Source of the DNA: Bradyrhizobium oropedii
GTDB lineage: Bacteria > Pseudomonadota > Alphaproteobacteria > Rhizobiales > Xanthobacteraceae
DNA: 64,000 bases
Assembly: GCF_020889685.1 (NCBI RefSeq)
Contig: NZ_JACMYO010000007.1
Location: forward strand, 25,840 to 89,839
Direction: 5' to 3'
Below are positions 17,424 through 26,981 of this stretch, one piece after another. Every line of letters starts with the position of its first letter. Positions within the stretch are counted from its first letter, which is position 1. The notes beneath the pieces are model-generated. The model was not told the origin of the DNA. It ran no database searches and saw only the letters and a program-made list of their open reading frames with translations. The translations under genes and the position numbers were made by a program.

Positions 17424-19307
17424 TCAGACTGACGTGATCACCGATGCCGGCGGCACCGGCGCATAGAGCGCTTCGATGATGTCGGTGCGATGCTCCAGCA
17501 CCGCGCGCTGGTTGATCGAGCCCTTGTCGGTGACCTCGCCGCGATCGATCGACAGCGGCGTATCGAGCAGGATCGCCCGCGCGATCCGGTTCGACGAACC
17601 GGTGGCGCTCGCAAGCACGCGCGCGAAGCGTTCGCGAAAGGCGGCACGCACCAGCGGATCATTGGCCGCGGCGGCGATGTCGCCGGAGGCAAGCGCCGGA
17701 TTGATCAGGCGGCAGCCATCGAGATCGAGGATCACGATCGCTGCAAGCTCGTCGCGATTGAGCCCCGCAATCACGACGTCGCGCACCAGCGGCGCGCAGG
17801 TGCCGACAAAGCGCGCCCGCAACGGCCCGACGCTGACCCAGGTGCCGCTCGCCAGCTTGAAATCCTCGGCGATGCGGCCGTCGAAATCGAAACCGGCATC
17901 GAGATCACCAGGGTTGGCGGGCTTCAGCGCATCGCCGAACTTGTAGAAGCCTTCCTCGTCGAACGCCTTGGCGGTCAGGTCCGGCTGCCGCCAGTAGCCG
18001 GGCGTCACGTTCGGGCCCTTGGCGCGGACCTCGAACTTGCCGTTGTTGGGGACGAGCTTCGCGTCATTGCCCGACACCGGAAGCCCGACATGGCCGGAAC
18101 GGCTGGTATCGGGCCGCACCGACATGAAGAACGGCGAGGTCTCGGTGGCGCCGAGCCCTGTCAGCATGGGCACGCGATAGCCTTTCTCCTGCACGGCGAG
18201 CGCATCGAGGCTGTTCCAGACGAACGGCGACAGCGCGGCGCCCGAAAAGAACATCGCATGCAGCCGGTGGAAGAATTTCGCCCGCAGGGCCGCGTCATCG
18301 CGCAGATAGGGCAGCAGCGATTCATAGCCCTTGGGCACGTTGAAATAGACCGTCGGCGAGATCTCGCGCAGGTTTCGCACGGTCTCGTCGATGCCGCCGG
18401 GCATCGGCTTGCCCTCATCGAGATACATCGAGCCGCCGTTGAACAGCGTCAGCCCGACATTGTGGTTGCCGCCGAACGTGTGATTCCACGGCAGCCAGTC
18501 GACGATGACAGGCGGCTCGTCCTTCAGGAACGCCAGCGTCTCGCGCAGCATCACCTGATTGGCGCAGATCATGCGCTGGGTGTTGATGACAGCCTTGGGA
18601 TTTCCGGTCGAACCCGACGTCAGCAGGAACTTCGCGATCGTATCCGGCCCGATCGCCGCATGGGTCGCGTCGAGGCGCGGATCCTCGGGCGTCGCCATCA
18701 GGCCGGCGAGCCGCGTCACCTCGCGGCCCGGCACTGCGCCGCGGCTTGCCGCGATCTCGACATCGGGTCCGACATTGGCGCGCAGCGCATCGGCAAATTT
18801 GTCGGCGTCGTCGACGAAGACCAGGCCCGGCGTCAGCAGCTTAATGACGAAGCCGAGCTTGCCGTAATCGCGCGACACCAGCGAATAGGCCGGCGAGACC
18901 GGGCAGAACGGAACGCCGGCATAGAGCGCGCCGAGTGCGATCAGCGCGTGATCAATCGAATTGCCCGACAGGATCACGATCGGCCGCTCAGCCGACAATC
19001 CGCGCGCGATCAGCGCGGAAGCGATGCGCCGCGTGGCCTCATACAATTGCGCGTAGGTGATCTGCCGCCAGCCGCCGCCGGCTGCGCGCTCGGCCATGAA
19101 CACGCGGTTCGGCTCGGCGTTTGCCCAGTGATGCAGGCGGTCGGTGAGGCGAACCGGAAACTCGGCGAGCCTGAGCTTCGGACGGAGATAGATCGTACCG
19201 TCGTCGCGGCGCTCGACGGTGACATCAGGATTGCCGAACGAGATCGGACGCAGCGGATGCGCGCTCGCAGTGGACGCGGACGCAGATATGTCAGCCCTGG
19301 CACTCAT
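17424..19307 (-). CDS. Feruloyl/p-coumaroyl-CoA synthetase-type AMP-dependent ligase
   Basis: 627 residues from ATG 19307. The frame stays open far upstream, but the ATG overlaps the preceding hydratase stop as ATGA and the family start fits there. ANL-superfamily ligase: P-loop LLTSGSTGNPKA at 228-239, GLGATETSPF in the A5 region, and FKLASGTWVSVGPLR followed by a short C-terminal domain typical of the feruloyl-CoA synthase subfamily. It should activate a hydroxycinnamate or similar acid with ATP and CoA. A paralog lies at 58134-59999. Confidence 0.88.
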   Translation of the reverse strand: MSARADISASASTASAHPLRPISFGNPDVTVERRDDGTIYLRPKLRLAEFPVRLTDRLHHWANAEPNRVFMAERAAGGGWRQITYAQLYEATRRIASALIARGLSAERPIVILSGNSIDHALIALGALYAGVPFCPVSPAYSLVSRDYGKLGFVIKLLTPGLVFVDDADKFADALRANVGPDVEIAASRGAVPGREVTRLAGLMATPEDPRLDATHAAIGPDTIAKFLLTSGSTGNPKAVINTQRMICANQVMLRETLAFLKDEPPVIVDWLPWNHTFGGNHNVGLTLFNGGSMYLDEGKPMPGGIDETVRNLREISPTVYFNVPKGYESLLPYLRDDAALRAKFFHRLHAMFFSGAALSPFVWNSLDALAVQEKGYRVPMLTGLGATETSPFFMSVRPDTSRSGHVGLPVSGNDAKLVPNNGKFEVRAKGPNVTPGYWRQPDLTAKAFDEEGFYKFGDALKPANPGDLDAGFDFDGRIAEDFKLASGTWVSVGPLRARFVGTCAPLVRDVVIAGLNRDELAAIVILDLDGCRLINPALASGDIAAAANDPLVRAAFRERFARVLASATGSSNRIARAILLDTPLSIDRGEVTDKGSINQRAVLEHRTDIIEALYAPVPPASVITSV

Positions 19308-20107
19308 GTCGGCTTCACCTTGGCGGTCTTGCGATCCAGGAACGCGCGGATCCGCTTCTTGGCTTCCTTGTCGCTCTGCGCCACCGTCGCCATCAGCGAT
19401 TCCATCAGGAGGCCGGTCTGCGGATTGGCTTCGGCGATCATCGGCAGCGCCTGCAACACGGCGAAGTTGGTCAGCGGCGCGTTGGCGGCGACGCGCTCGG
19501 CGAGTTCCAGCGCTTTCGGCAGCGCGCCGTCGGCCTCGGTGAGATATTGCGAGAAACCGTAGGCGGCGCCCTCGGTTGCCGAATAGACGCGGCCGGTCAG
19601 CATCATGTCCGCCATCCGCGGCACGCCGATCAACCGCGGCAGCCGCACCGATCCGCCGCCGCCGACGAAGATGCCGCGCTGGCCCTCGGGCAGCGCGAAA
19701 TAGGCCGACGGCTCGGCAACCCGGATATGCGCGGCGCAGGCCAGCTCCAGCCCGCCGCCGATCACCGCGCCCTTCAGTGCTGCGATAACGGGCACGCGGC
19801 AATACTGGATGCGGTCGAACACCCGGTGCCACATCTGGGAATGCACCAGGCCCTCGGTGGCGTCACGCTCGGTCAATTCGGAGAGATCGAGGCCCGACGA
19901 GAAATGGTCGCCGACCCCGTGGATGACGACGGCTCCGACCGTGTCGGGAATCGCGGAAAAGCAATCCTGCAGCGCCAGGATGATGCCGTCGTTCAGCGCA
20001 TTGCGCTTGGCAGGCCGGTTGAGCCCGACCGTCAGCACCGCCCCTCGCGTCTCGATCCTGAGCAGCGAGGCGTCACCCGCGTCGGCAGCGTCGGCAGCGT
20101 TTCCCAT
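19304..20107 (-). CDS. Enoyl-CoA hydratase/isomerase (crotonase) family protein
   Basis: 267 residues, single crotonase domain. Oxyanion-hole elements are FSSGLDLSELTERD and ALKGAVIGGGLELACAAHIRVAEPSAYFALPE. It would hydrate an aryl-acrylyl-CoA; whether it also cleaves to the aldehyde (as feruloyl-CoA hydratase-lyase does) cannot be told, but the linked 3-hydroxyacyl-CoA dehydrogenase favours simple hydration. It is the first gene of a five-gene minus-strand row (hydratase, ligase, SDR, thioesterase, binding protein) and lies behind the palindrome at 20131-20151. Confidence 0.87.
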   Translation of the reverse strand: MGNAADAADAGDASLLRIETRGAVLTVGLNRPAKRNALNDGIILALQDCFSAIPDTVGAVVIHGVGDHFSSGLDLSELTERDATEGLVHSQMWHRVFDRIQYCRVPVIAALKGAVIGGGLELACAAHIRVAEPSAYFALPEGQRGIFVGGGGSVRLPRLIGVPRMADMMLTGRVYSATEGAAYGFSQYLTEADGALPKALELAERVAANAPLTNFAVLQALPMIAEANPQTGLLMESLMATVAQSDKEAKKRIRAFLDRKTAKVKPT

Positions 20108-20130
20108 GGCGTTATTGTTTCCTGTTCAGA

Positions 20131-20151
20131 ATAGTTATGTTTTATAACTAT
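20131..20151. promoter_or_regulatory. Palindromic operator in front of the aromatic CoA operon
   Basis: Perfect inverted repeat with 8-base arms ATAGTTAT and ATAACTAT and a 5-base AT spacer, 24 bases upstream of the hydratase start. Size and composition fit a MarR-family site. Related GTTAT-rich patches precede livH2, the TRAP binding protein and pobA. Confidence 0.65.
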
Positions 20152-20603
20152 CATCGCAGGAGTCAAGATGGGTCGATCGAGACATCCGAGAGCAACCGTC
20201 GGCATTGCGCCCCCACACGACCGCCGACCCATCATCGGTTCGAGCTGATACACGCAACTCCCTCCAGTCGTCGTCCCTGCGAAAGCAGGGACCCATAACC
20301 ACAAATGGTCATTGTTGCGCGACGCGGAACGACGAGTCCCGTTCACAACGCAGGCCGCGGAGTATGGGTCCCTGCTTTCGCAGGGACGACGGTGAGGATG
20401 GGTCTCGATCCAAGATGCCGACCAACGCAATGTCATCACCCGCCTTCGCTTTCGCGGGTGATCCAGTATTCCAGAGACAGCAGCGCTTGAGCCGAGAGGC
20501 CGCGGCGTACTGGATCGCCCGGTCGAGCCCTACGATGACAGTGCGGGTGCCTCCGCCTTCTCGTCATTGTCCGATACGCAACTGCGCACCTGAGGGCGCG
20601 CCC
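20152..20603. repeat. Non-coding stretch with palindromic repeats (family B and another)
   Basis: About 450 bases without a convincing gene. At 20268-20393 is a long inverted repeat whose ends read GTCGTCCCTGCGAAAGCAGG and its complement (family B; other copies at 33661 and 63906). At about 20432-20540 is a second inverted element built on TCACCCGC / GCGGGTGA and CCAGTATTC / GTACTGG. No terminator or ORF is evident beyond these. Confidence 0.7.
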
Positions 20604-21065
20604 TCACAACACCTGATGCAAGTCGATCACGACGCGGTCGGCGTGGCGGGCGGCGGAGCCGATGAAGATGTGCTCCATCAGCCAGCGGTACTGTTCGGCA
20701 CCGGTTTCGAATTTCGGCACGGTGCGGAAATAGATCAGCTTCGGATCGACCGGCTCGCCGCGCTTCAACCTCTCGAGCAGATCGACCGGCCCGAAGCGGA
20801 TGCCCTTGTTCTCGACATAGACGACGGCGCCGTCGTCGGTTTCGAAGGCATATTTTGCCTCCAGCTCGATCAGCTCGTTGGGCCGGATGATCTGGAAGTC
20901 TGCGCCGAAGCCAAGCACCTTGCCATTGATGCCCTCGCCTTTCACCTCACCGCCGATGATCGGAATGATGCGGCGGACGCCGGTGCCGATGTCGCCGGCG
21001 GAGGTCACGTCGGCAATCCGGGCGGTGATGGTGAAGACGTACTTGGTGAGCAGCTCGGGGGCCAT
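20604..21065 (-). CDS. DUF3237 family protein
   Basis: 153 residues. The family pattern is visible: ITARI start, GVRRIIPIIGGEVKGEGINGKVLGFGADFQIIRP, then VYVENKGIRFGP and YFRTVPKFETGAEQYRWLMEHIFIGSAAR. DUF3237 proteins are small beta-barrels of unknown activity, often next to TRAP transporters and aromatic or ring-cleavage genes. It is last in the row dctP-dctQ-dctM-DUF3237, 4 bases after dctM, so it is probably co-expressed with the TRAP uptake system. No catalytic function is assigned. Confidence 0.85.
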   Translation of the reverse strand: MAPELLTKYVFTITARIADVTSAGDIGTGVRRIIPIIGGEVKGEGINGKVLGFGADFQIIRPNELIELEAKYAFETDDGAVVYVENKGIRFGPVDLLERLKRGEPVDPKLIYFRTVPKFETGAEQYRWLMEHIFIGSAARHADRVVIDLHQVL

Positions 21066-21069
21066 GGAG

Positions 21070-22386
21070 CTAACCTATCATGCGCTGTGGCAACCATGTC
21101 GCGAGCAACGGGAACAGGATCAGGATCACCAGCCGGATCAGATCGGTGATCACGAACGGCAGCACACCGACAAAGATCGTCGACATGTTGACGTCCTTGA
21201 TCACGCTCTTGATCACGAACACGTTCATGCCGACCGGCGGATGGATCAAGCCGAGCTCCACCGTCATGACGATGATGATGCCGAACCAGATCGGGTCGAA
21301 GCCGAGCGCCGTCACCACCGGAAACACGATCGGCACGGTGAGGATCACCATCGCCATCGCATCCATCAGGCAGCCCAGCACCAGGTACATCAGAAGGATC
21401 AGCGCCAGCACGCCATAGGGGCCGATACCGAGCCCGGTGAGGAATTCGGTGACGTTCTGCGGCGTCTGGGTGATGGTGAGGAAATAGCCGAAGCAGAGCG
21501 CGCCGATCAGCACGGTGAACACCGCCGCCGCGGTGCGCGTCGCCTGCAGCAGCGATTGCAGGATGCCCTCTTTGGTCAGCTTGCCTCTGAGGATGCCGAT
21601 GATGAAGGCACCGACTGCGCCGACCGCGCCGGCTTCGGTTGGAACGAAGAAGCCGCCATAGAGGCCGCCGATCACGAACAGGAACAGCAGCAGCGGCGAC
21701 CAGACGTCGCGCATGGCCATCGCACGCTCGCCCCACGATGCCTTCTTGCCCGCCGGCAGGAAGCCCGGCCGCGTCACGCCGATGATGCCGATCGTGATCA
21801 TGTGCATCAGGATCGCGAGCAGACCCGGGACCACGCCCGCGATGAACAGCTTGCCGATGTCCTGCTGGGTGATGATGCCGTAGACCGCGAGCACGGTGGA
21901 CGGCGGCAGCATCGCCCCGAGCGTGCCGCCGACTGCGATCACGCCGGTGGAGAAGGATTGCGGATAGCCGAAGCGGCGCATCTCGGGATAGGCCACCGCC
22001 GAGAAGGTCGCGGCGGTCGCGACCGACGAGCCCGAGATCGCGGCAAAGCCGCCGCAGGCCGCGATGGTCGCAATGCCGAGCCCGCCCTTCCAATGGCCGA
22101 CGAAGGTGTTGGCAGCACGGAACAGCTCGCGGCTGATGCCCGAGACGGACACGAAGGCGCCCATCAAGAGGAACATCGGGATCACGCCGAAGGAGTAATC
22201 CGTCACCGTGCGCATGGTGGTCTGGCCGACCAGCTTGAGCGCCGGCGCGAAGCCCGTGAGGTAACCGAAGCCGGTGATGCCGACGAGGCCCATCGCCATG
22301 CCGACGGGCACGCGGAGCAGCATCAGCGCGAACAGGCAGACAAAGCCGATGACGGCGACAGCCTCGGGACTCAGATCAAGACTCAT
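21070..22386 (-). CDS. dctM: TRAP transporter large permease (DctM family)
   Basis: 438 residues with 11-12 predicted membrane helices. DctM-typical segments include LLRVPVGMAMGLVGITGFG, the conserved GSSVATAATFSAVAYPEMRRFGYP block and MLPPSTVLAVYGIITQQDIGKLFIAGVVPG. It is the sodium-coupled transport subunit working with DctQ and the periplasmic DctP. It starts 6 bases after dctQ ends. In this locus an aromatic carboxylate such as 4-hydroxybenzoate is a plausible cargo, but the sequence does not prove it. Confidence 0.92.
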   Translation of the reverse strand: MSLDLSPEAVAVIGFVCLFALMLLRVPVGMAMGLVGITGFGYLTGFAPALKLVGQTTMRTVTDYSFGVIPMFLLMGAFVSVSGISRELFRAANTFVGHWKGGLGIATIAACGGFAAISGSSVATAATFSAVAYPEMRRFGYPQSFSTGVIAVGGTLGAMLPPSTVLAVYGIITQQDIGKLFIAGVVPGLLAILMHMITIGIIGVTRPGFLPAGKKASWGERAMAMRDVWSPLLLFLFVIGGLYGGFFVPTEAGAVGAVGAFIIGILRGKLTKEGILQSLLQATRTAAAVFTVLIGALCFGYFLTITQTPQNVTEFLTGLGIGPYGVLALILLMYLVLGCLMDAMAMVILTVPIVFPVVTALGFDPIWFGIIIVMTVELGLIHPPVGMNVFVIKSVIKDVNMSTIFVGVLPFVITDLIRLVILILFPLLATWLPQRMIG

Positions 22387-22392
22387 GGACCT

Positions 22393-22959
22393 CTACTCCG
22401 CAGTCTTGATCTTGGCATCGTGGATATCTTCCGGATGGAAGATCAGGCGGTAGGTGCGGATCGCGATCAGCAGCACGGCGGAGACGTCGCCGATCCACGA
22501 CACCAGGAAGAACGGCCAGACCGGCACGCCGAGATCCATGGTGACGATGTGGCTGTTTTTGGTGTCGATCACCTTGTCGACCAGCGTGTAGGTCTGCACG
22601 CTCACCACGAACAGCAGCACCAGCGTCGCGAAGATGTCGATCCAGCGCTGGTAGCGCGGCGTGGCATTGGCCCAGACCAGATCGACGGTGATGTGGGTAC
22701 CGCGATAGCTGGTCGCCGCGATGCCCCAGAAGATCAGGATGCCGAGCAGGAACTGGCCGAAATTATAGTAGTCCGGGATCGTCACCGCGAAGAACTTGCG
22801 CATGAACACCGCGGTGAAGGTGTTGAGCGCGACGACGCCGACGAAGAAGGCCGCCACCCATTCGATCGAATCGATGAAGCGGTCCATGAAATTCTTGCGC
22901 ACCGGCTCGGGTGGCCCGGTGATCGCGCCGTCCTGGGTGACTTCGGCAGATTGCGTCAT
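22393..22959 (-). CDS. dctQ: TRAP transporter small permease (DctQ family)
   Basis: 188 residues from ATG 22959. Longer upstream readings run into the palindromic repeat and are rejected. Four membrane helices, with typical segments FMDRFIDSIEWVAAFFVGVVALNTFTAVFMRKFF and FGQFLLGILIFWGIAATSYRGTHITVDLVW. The N-terminal hydrophilic tail of about 30 residues is slightly long for the family. It is the small membrane partner of DctM. A repeat of about 190 bases separates it from dctP, so expression may be attenuated or processed there. Confidence 0.9.
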   Translation of the reverse strand: MTQSAEVTQDGAITGPPEPVRKNFMDRFIDSIEWVAAFFVGVVALNTFTAVFMRKFFAVTIPDYYNFGQFLLGILIFWGIAATSYRGTHITVDLVWANATPRYQRWIDIFATLVLLFVVSVQTYTLVDKVIDTKNSHIVTMDLGVPVWPFFLVSWIGDVSAVLLIAIRTYRLIFHPEDIHDAKIKTAE

Positions 22960-22976
22960 GCGCTGCTCGATAGGCT

Positions 22977-23145
22977 CCCTCGCCCCGCTCTTGCGGGGAG
23001 AGGGTTGGGGTGAGGGGCTGCTTCCACGTGTCGTGAATGCGGTGAGACCTGTACCCCCCTCACCCGGATCGCACCGGACAATGCTTCGCATTGCCGGGGG
23101 CGATCCGACCTCTCCCCGCAAGCGGGGAGAGGTGAAGGGGCGCGC
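22977..23145. repeat. Palindromic repeat, family E, inside the TRAP operon
   Basis: Composite inverted repeat between dctP and dctQ: arms CTCCCTCGCCCCGCTCTTGC and GCAAGCGGGGAGAGGTGAAG, with inner arms CACCCGGATCG / CGATCCGACC. A related element lies at 60891-61032. A strong hairpin at this place could lower dctQM expression relative to dctP. Confidence 0.7.
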
Positions 23146-23149
23146 GAGA

Positions 23150-24172
23150 TCAGATCCCCGCTTCGTACTTCTTCAGCGTGGCCTGCAGATCGGCATCGAT
23201 CTTCTCTGCGTCGCCGCCGGCCTTCTTCACGGCCTCGGCCCAGCTGTCGTGCAGCGGCTTGACCGCCTTCTTCCACTCGGCGAGCTGGTCAGGAGTCAGC
23301 GGATAGACCTCGTGGCCTTGCAGCGCCTTCATCTTGGTGCGGCCGTTGGCCTCGAAATCGATCCAGGGGTCTGTGACCTTGGAAGCCCATTCCGGCGAGC
23401 AGTGATCGTCGATCACCTTCTTCTGGGCATCCGACATCGAGTTATATTTGGCGAGGTTCATGTTGTAGGTGAACACCGTCGTGTAAAGCGGCACGTCCAT
23501 GTGGTACTTCACCACCTTGTCGATGCCGAACAGGAAGATCGAGCCCCAGGGGAAGGTGATCTCGTCGGCCACGCCGCGCTCGATCGCGTCGCGAGATTCC
23601 GGCGCGGAGGCCTGCACATTGGTGCCGCCGAACATCTTGACCATCTCGCCGATCGTGCTCTGCGCGGGACGCACTTTGATGCCGGAGAGGTCGCTCGGCA
23701 GCACGATCTTCTTCTTGCCGTGCAGCGCGCCCGGATCGTGGATGAAGGCGAAGCAGAGCTTGGTGTCCTTCATCTCGGTCGGCGCGTATTTGTGGTACCA
23801 CTCGTTCAGCGCCAGCGTGCCCTTCTTGCCGTCGGAGAACACGAACGGGAGCTGACCTGCGGCGGCGATCGGGAAACGGCCCGGCTGATAGCCGGGATTG
23901 ACATAGGTGACGTCGGCGATGCCGTCGCGCGCCATGTCGTAATGGTCAAACGCCTTGCCGAGCTGCTCGGACGGGAACACGGTGACCTTGATGGTGCCGC
24001 CCGACGCCTTCTCGATGTCGGCGGCCCAGGCCTGCGTCGCCGGCACCAGCGGATGCGCCGGCGGGACCCATAGCGACACCTTAAGATTGACGGTCTTGTC
24101 CTGCGCCACGGCAGGTGCCGCGGCCGGCACGATGGCGGCCGCCATCAGCAGCGCCAGCAAACTCTTCCTCAT
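23150..24172 (-). CDS. dctP: TRAP transporter substrate-binding protein (DctP family)
   Basis: 340 residues. AGGAGG lies 7 bases before ATG 24172, which is preferred over the adjacent GTG at 24175. The signal peptide ends near AVA23 before QDKTVNLKVSLWVPPAHPLVPATQ. DctP features follow: AWAADIEKASGGTIKVTVFPSEQLGKAFDHYDMARDGIADVTYVNPGY, and the conserved Arg block LSGIKVRPAQSTIGEMVKMFGG whose Arg binds the ligand carboxylate. It is the first gene of the TRAP-DUF3237 row and divergent from pobA, which supports an aromatic-acid ligand. Confidence 0.92.
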   Translation of the reverse strand: MRKSLLALLMAAAIVPAAAPAVAQDKTVNLKVSLWVPPAHPLVPATQAWAADIEKASGGTIKVTVFPSEQLGKAFDHYDMARDGIADVTYVNPGYQPGRFPIAAAGQLPFVFSDGKKGTLALNEWYHKYAPTEMKDTKLCFAFIHDPGALHGKKKIVLPSDLSGIKVRPAQSTIGEMVKMFGGTNVQASAPESRDAIERGVADEITFPWGSIFLFGIDKVVKYHMDVPLYTTVFTYNMNLAKYNSMSDAQKKVIDDHCSPEWASKVTDPWIDFEANGRTKMKALQGHEVYPLTPDQLAEWKKAVKPLHDSWAEAVKKAGGDAEKIDADLQATLKKYEAGI

Positions 24173-24219
24173 CACGTCTCCTCCTCTCCAGGACGGCGGG
24201 CTTCGTGCCCGGTCTCATT

Positions 24220-25613
<1,394 letters not shown>

Positions 25614-25634
25614 GCTCGAGACGATCCCCGGCCC

Positions 25635-25740
25635 TTCATCCTTGTAAGTCAGGACGCGTCTCGAAGGATGCACGGCCACCGACCGGGCCGTCGACCCTTC
25701 GAGACGGCCGCTCCGCGGCCTCCTCAGGGTGACGGGATCG
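25635..25740. repeat. Palindromic repeat, family C (CCTCAGGGTGACG type)
   Basis: Inverted repeat with arms CGTCTCGAAGGATGCACGGC and the complementary GTCGACCCTTCGAGACGGCC, ending CCTCAGGGTGACG. Other copies lie at 45788-45884 (interrupted by the IS) and 50673-50800. Confidence 0.7.
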
Positions 25741-25807
25741 AGATCGTGCTTGCATCGTGCGATCGCGGCGTCCAGCTTCCGCATCACACGATCCGGGAGC
25801 GGCCCCC

Positions 25808-26386
25808 ATGTTCACCCTCTATTTCGCACCGGGCGCGAGCTCGATGGCCGTGCACATCGCCTTGCACGAGATCGGTATCGGCTTCGAGGCCCGGCCGATG
25901 TCGTTCAAGCGAAACGACATGCAGGCGCTGGGCTATCTCGCGCTCAATCCGGAAGGTAAGGTCCCGACGCTCGTGATCGACGGCCGGCCGCTGACCGAGG
26001 TCGCGGCGATCCTGTTCTATCTTGCGAGGTGCTTTCCCGAAGCAAACCTGCTGCCGCGCGACGATCTCGAGGCCGAGGCGCAGGCGCTGTCATGGATGTC
26101 CTTCATCGCTTCGACACTGCATCCGGCAAGGGCGCGCGGTCTCGATCACGCGAAGGCGGTGTGGGGCATCGCCGACCGTCGCCTGGGCAGCGGCTGGGCG
26201 ATCGGCAGCTACTCGATCGCCGATATCCATCTGTTTCGTCTGTACTGGCGGCTCGCCAATTCGCTGAAGCTGCCGCCGGACACGTTCCCTCACCTCACGG
26301 CGCATTACGAAAGGATGATGGCGCGGCCTGCGGTGCAGAAGACGATCGAGGTCGAAAGCGACGTCGGCTACGAATTGCCGACGTGA
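25808..26386 (+). CDS. Glutathione S-transferase family protein
   Basis: 192 residues from ATG 25808 with GGGAG 10 bases upstream. Residues 1-80 form a thioredoxin-like GST N-domain (YFAPGASSMAVHIALHEIG, NPEGKVPTLVIDGRPLTEVAAILFYLA; the VPTL cis-Pro and the TEV segment bind glutathione). The rest is a helical C-domain (SWMSFIASTLHPARARGLDHAK...SIADIHLFRLYWR). The putative catalytic Ser sits in PGASS as in beta-class-like GSTs. It stands alone after pobA and a repeat. The substrate is unknown. Confidence 0.88.
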   Translation: MFTLYFAPGASSMAVHIALHEIGIGFEARPMSFKRNDMQALGYLALNPEGKVPTLVIDGRPLTEVAAILFYLARCFPEANLLPRDDLEAEAQALSWMSFIASTLHPARARGLDHAKAVWGIADRRLGSGWAIGSYSIADIHLFRLYWRLANSLKLPPDTFPHLTAHYERMMARPAVQKTIEVESDVGYELPT

Positions 26387-26508
26387 CCGATCGGCGCGTT
26401 GCCGCATTCAAACACGAACGCAAATCCCGTTTAAAACTTTGTAGGCGGTGAAACCGTCATCGACATCGCGTTCAATGGCGTCAACCCAACGTCACAAGCG
26501 AGATTCAG

Positions 26509-26964
26509 ATGACCACCGAAACGCAAGTCGCCCCCGACATCCCCCAGGACGTCCCGCAAGGCTTCGAGCCGCTGTTCCGCAAGAGCCCGCTCACCGAGCC
26601 ATGGGAGCCGCTGTACCAGAAGAAAACCGAGAGGTCCGTCATCATCGGTCTGCGGCTGGCGAGGCCGCACACCAACGGGCGCGGCCTGATCCATGGCGGG
26701 CTGATCGCAGCGCTCGCCGACAACGCGATGGGCTATAGCTGCGGCCAGGCGACCGGCTGGACCACCTCGTATGTGACGATCTCGCTGACGATCGATTTCG
26801 TCGGCTCCGCCAATGTCGGGCAGTGGCTCGCGATCGAGAGCGATGTGATCAAGACCGGCAGCACGATCTGCTTCGCGCAGAGTTTGATCAAGGCCGATGG
26901 CGTGATCATCGCGCGTGCCAGCGGCACTTTCCGCGTCGTGCCGAAGAAGCCGCCGGTGAGCTAA
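26509..26964 (+). CDS. PaaI-type hotdog thioesterase
   Basis: 151 residues. The hotdog core has the PaaI/ACOT13 signature GRGLIHGGLIAALADNAMGYS, with HGG and the downstream acidic residue (ALAD) forming the active site, followed by TSYVTISLTIDFVGSANVGQWLAIESDVIKTG. Such enzymes hydrolyse acyl- or aryl-CoA esters. It lies convergent to the LysR gene and apart from the main operons. An AGATTCAG stretch precedes ATG 26509. The substrate is not predictable. Confidence 0.83.
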   Translation: MTTETQVAPDIPQDVPQGFEPLFRKSPLTEPWEPLYQKKTERSVIIGLRLARPHTNGRGLIHGGLIAALADNAMGYSCGQATGWTTSYVTISLTIDFVGSANVGQWLAIESDVIKTGSTICFAQSLIKADGVIIARASGTFRVVPKKPPVS

Positions 26965-26981
26965 AGCGCTTTCGCGCTGAT

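Noticed and set aside
17490..19562. Plus-strand open frame of 690 codons opposite the CoA ligase
   Set aside because: Antisense shadow; no recognisable domain, no ribosome site, and the minus-strand ligase has all family motifs. The 649-codon frame at 58107-60056 opposite the second ligase is the same artefact.
19308..19832. N-terminal extension of the CoA ligase to 802 residues
   Set aside because: The extra part is an out-of-frame reading of the hydratase gene; the ATGA overlap at 19304-19307 gives the natural start.
20268..20393. Long hairpin considered as terminator or transposon end
   Set aside because: The same sequence with variable centre recurs at 33661 and 63906 away from gene ends of matching orientation and has no T-run, so it is a dispersed palindromic repeat.
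20878..23013. Plus-strand open frame of 711 codons with His/Asp-rich translation opposite the TRAP permeases
   Set aside because: The His-rich repeats come from reading the complement of hydrophobic permease codons; dctM and dctQ on the other strand are certain.
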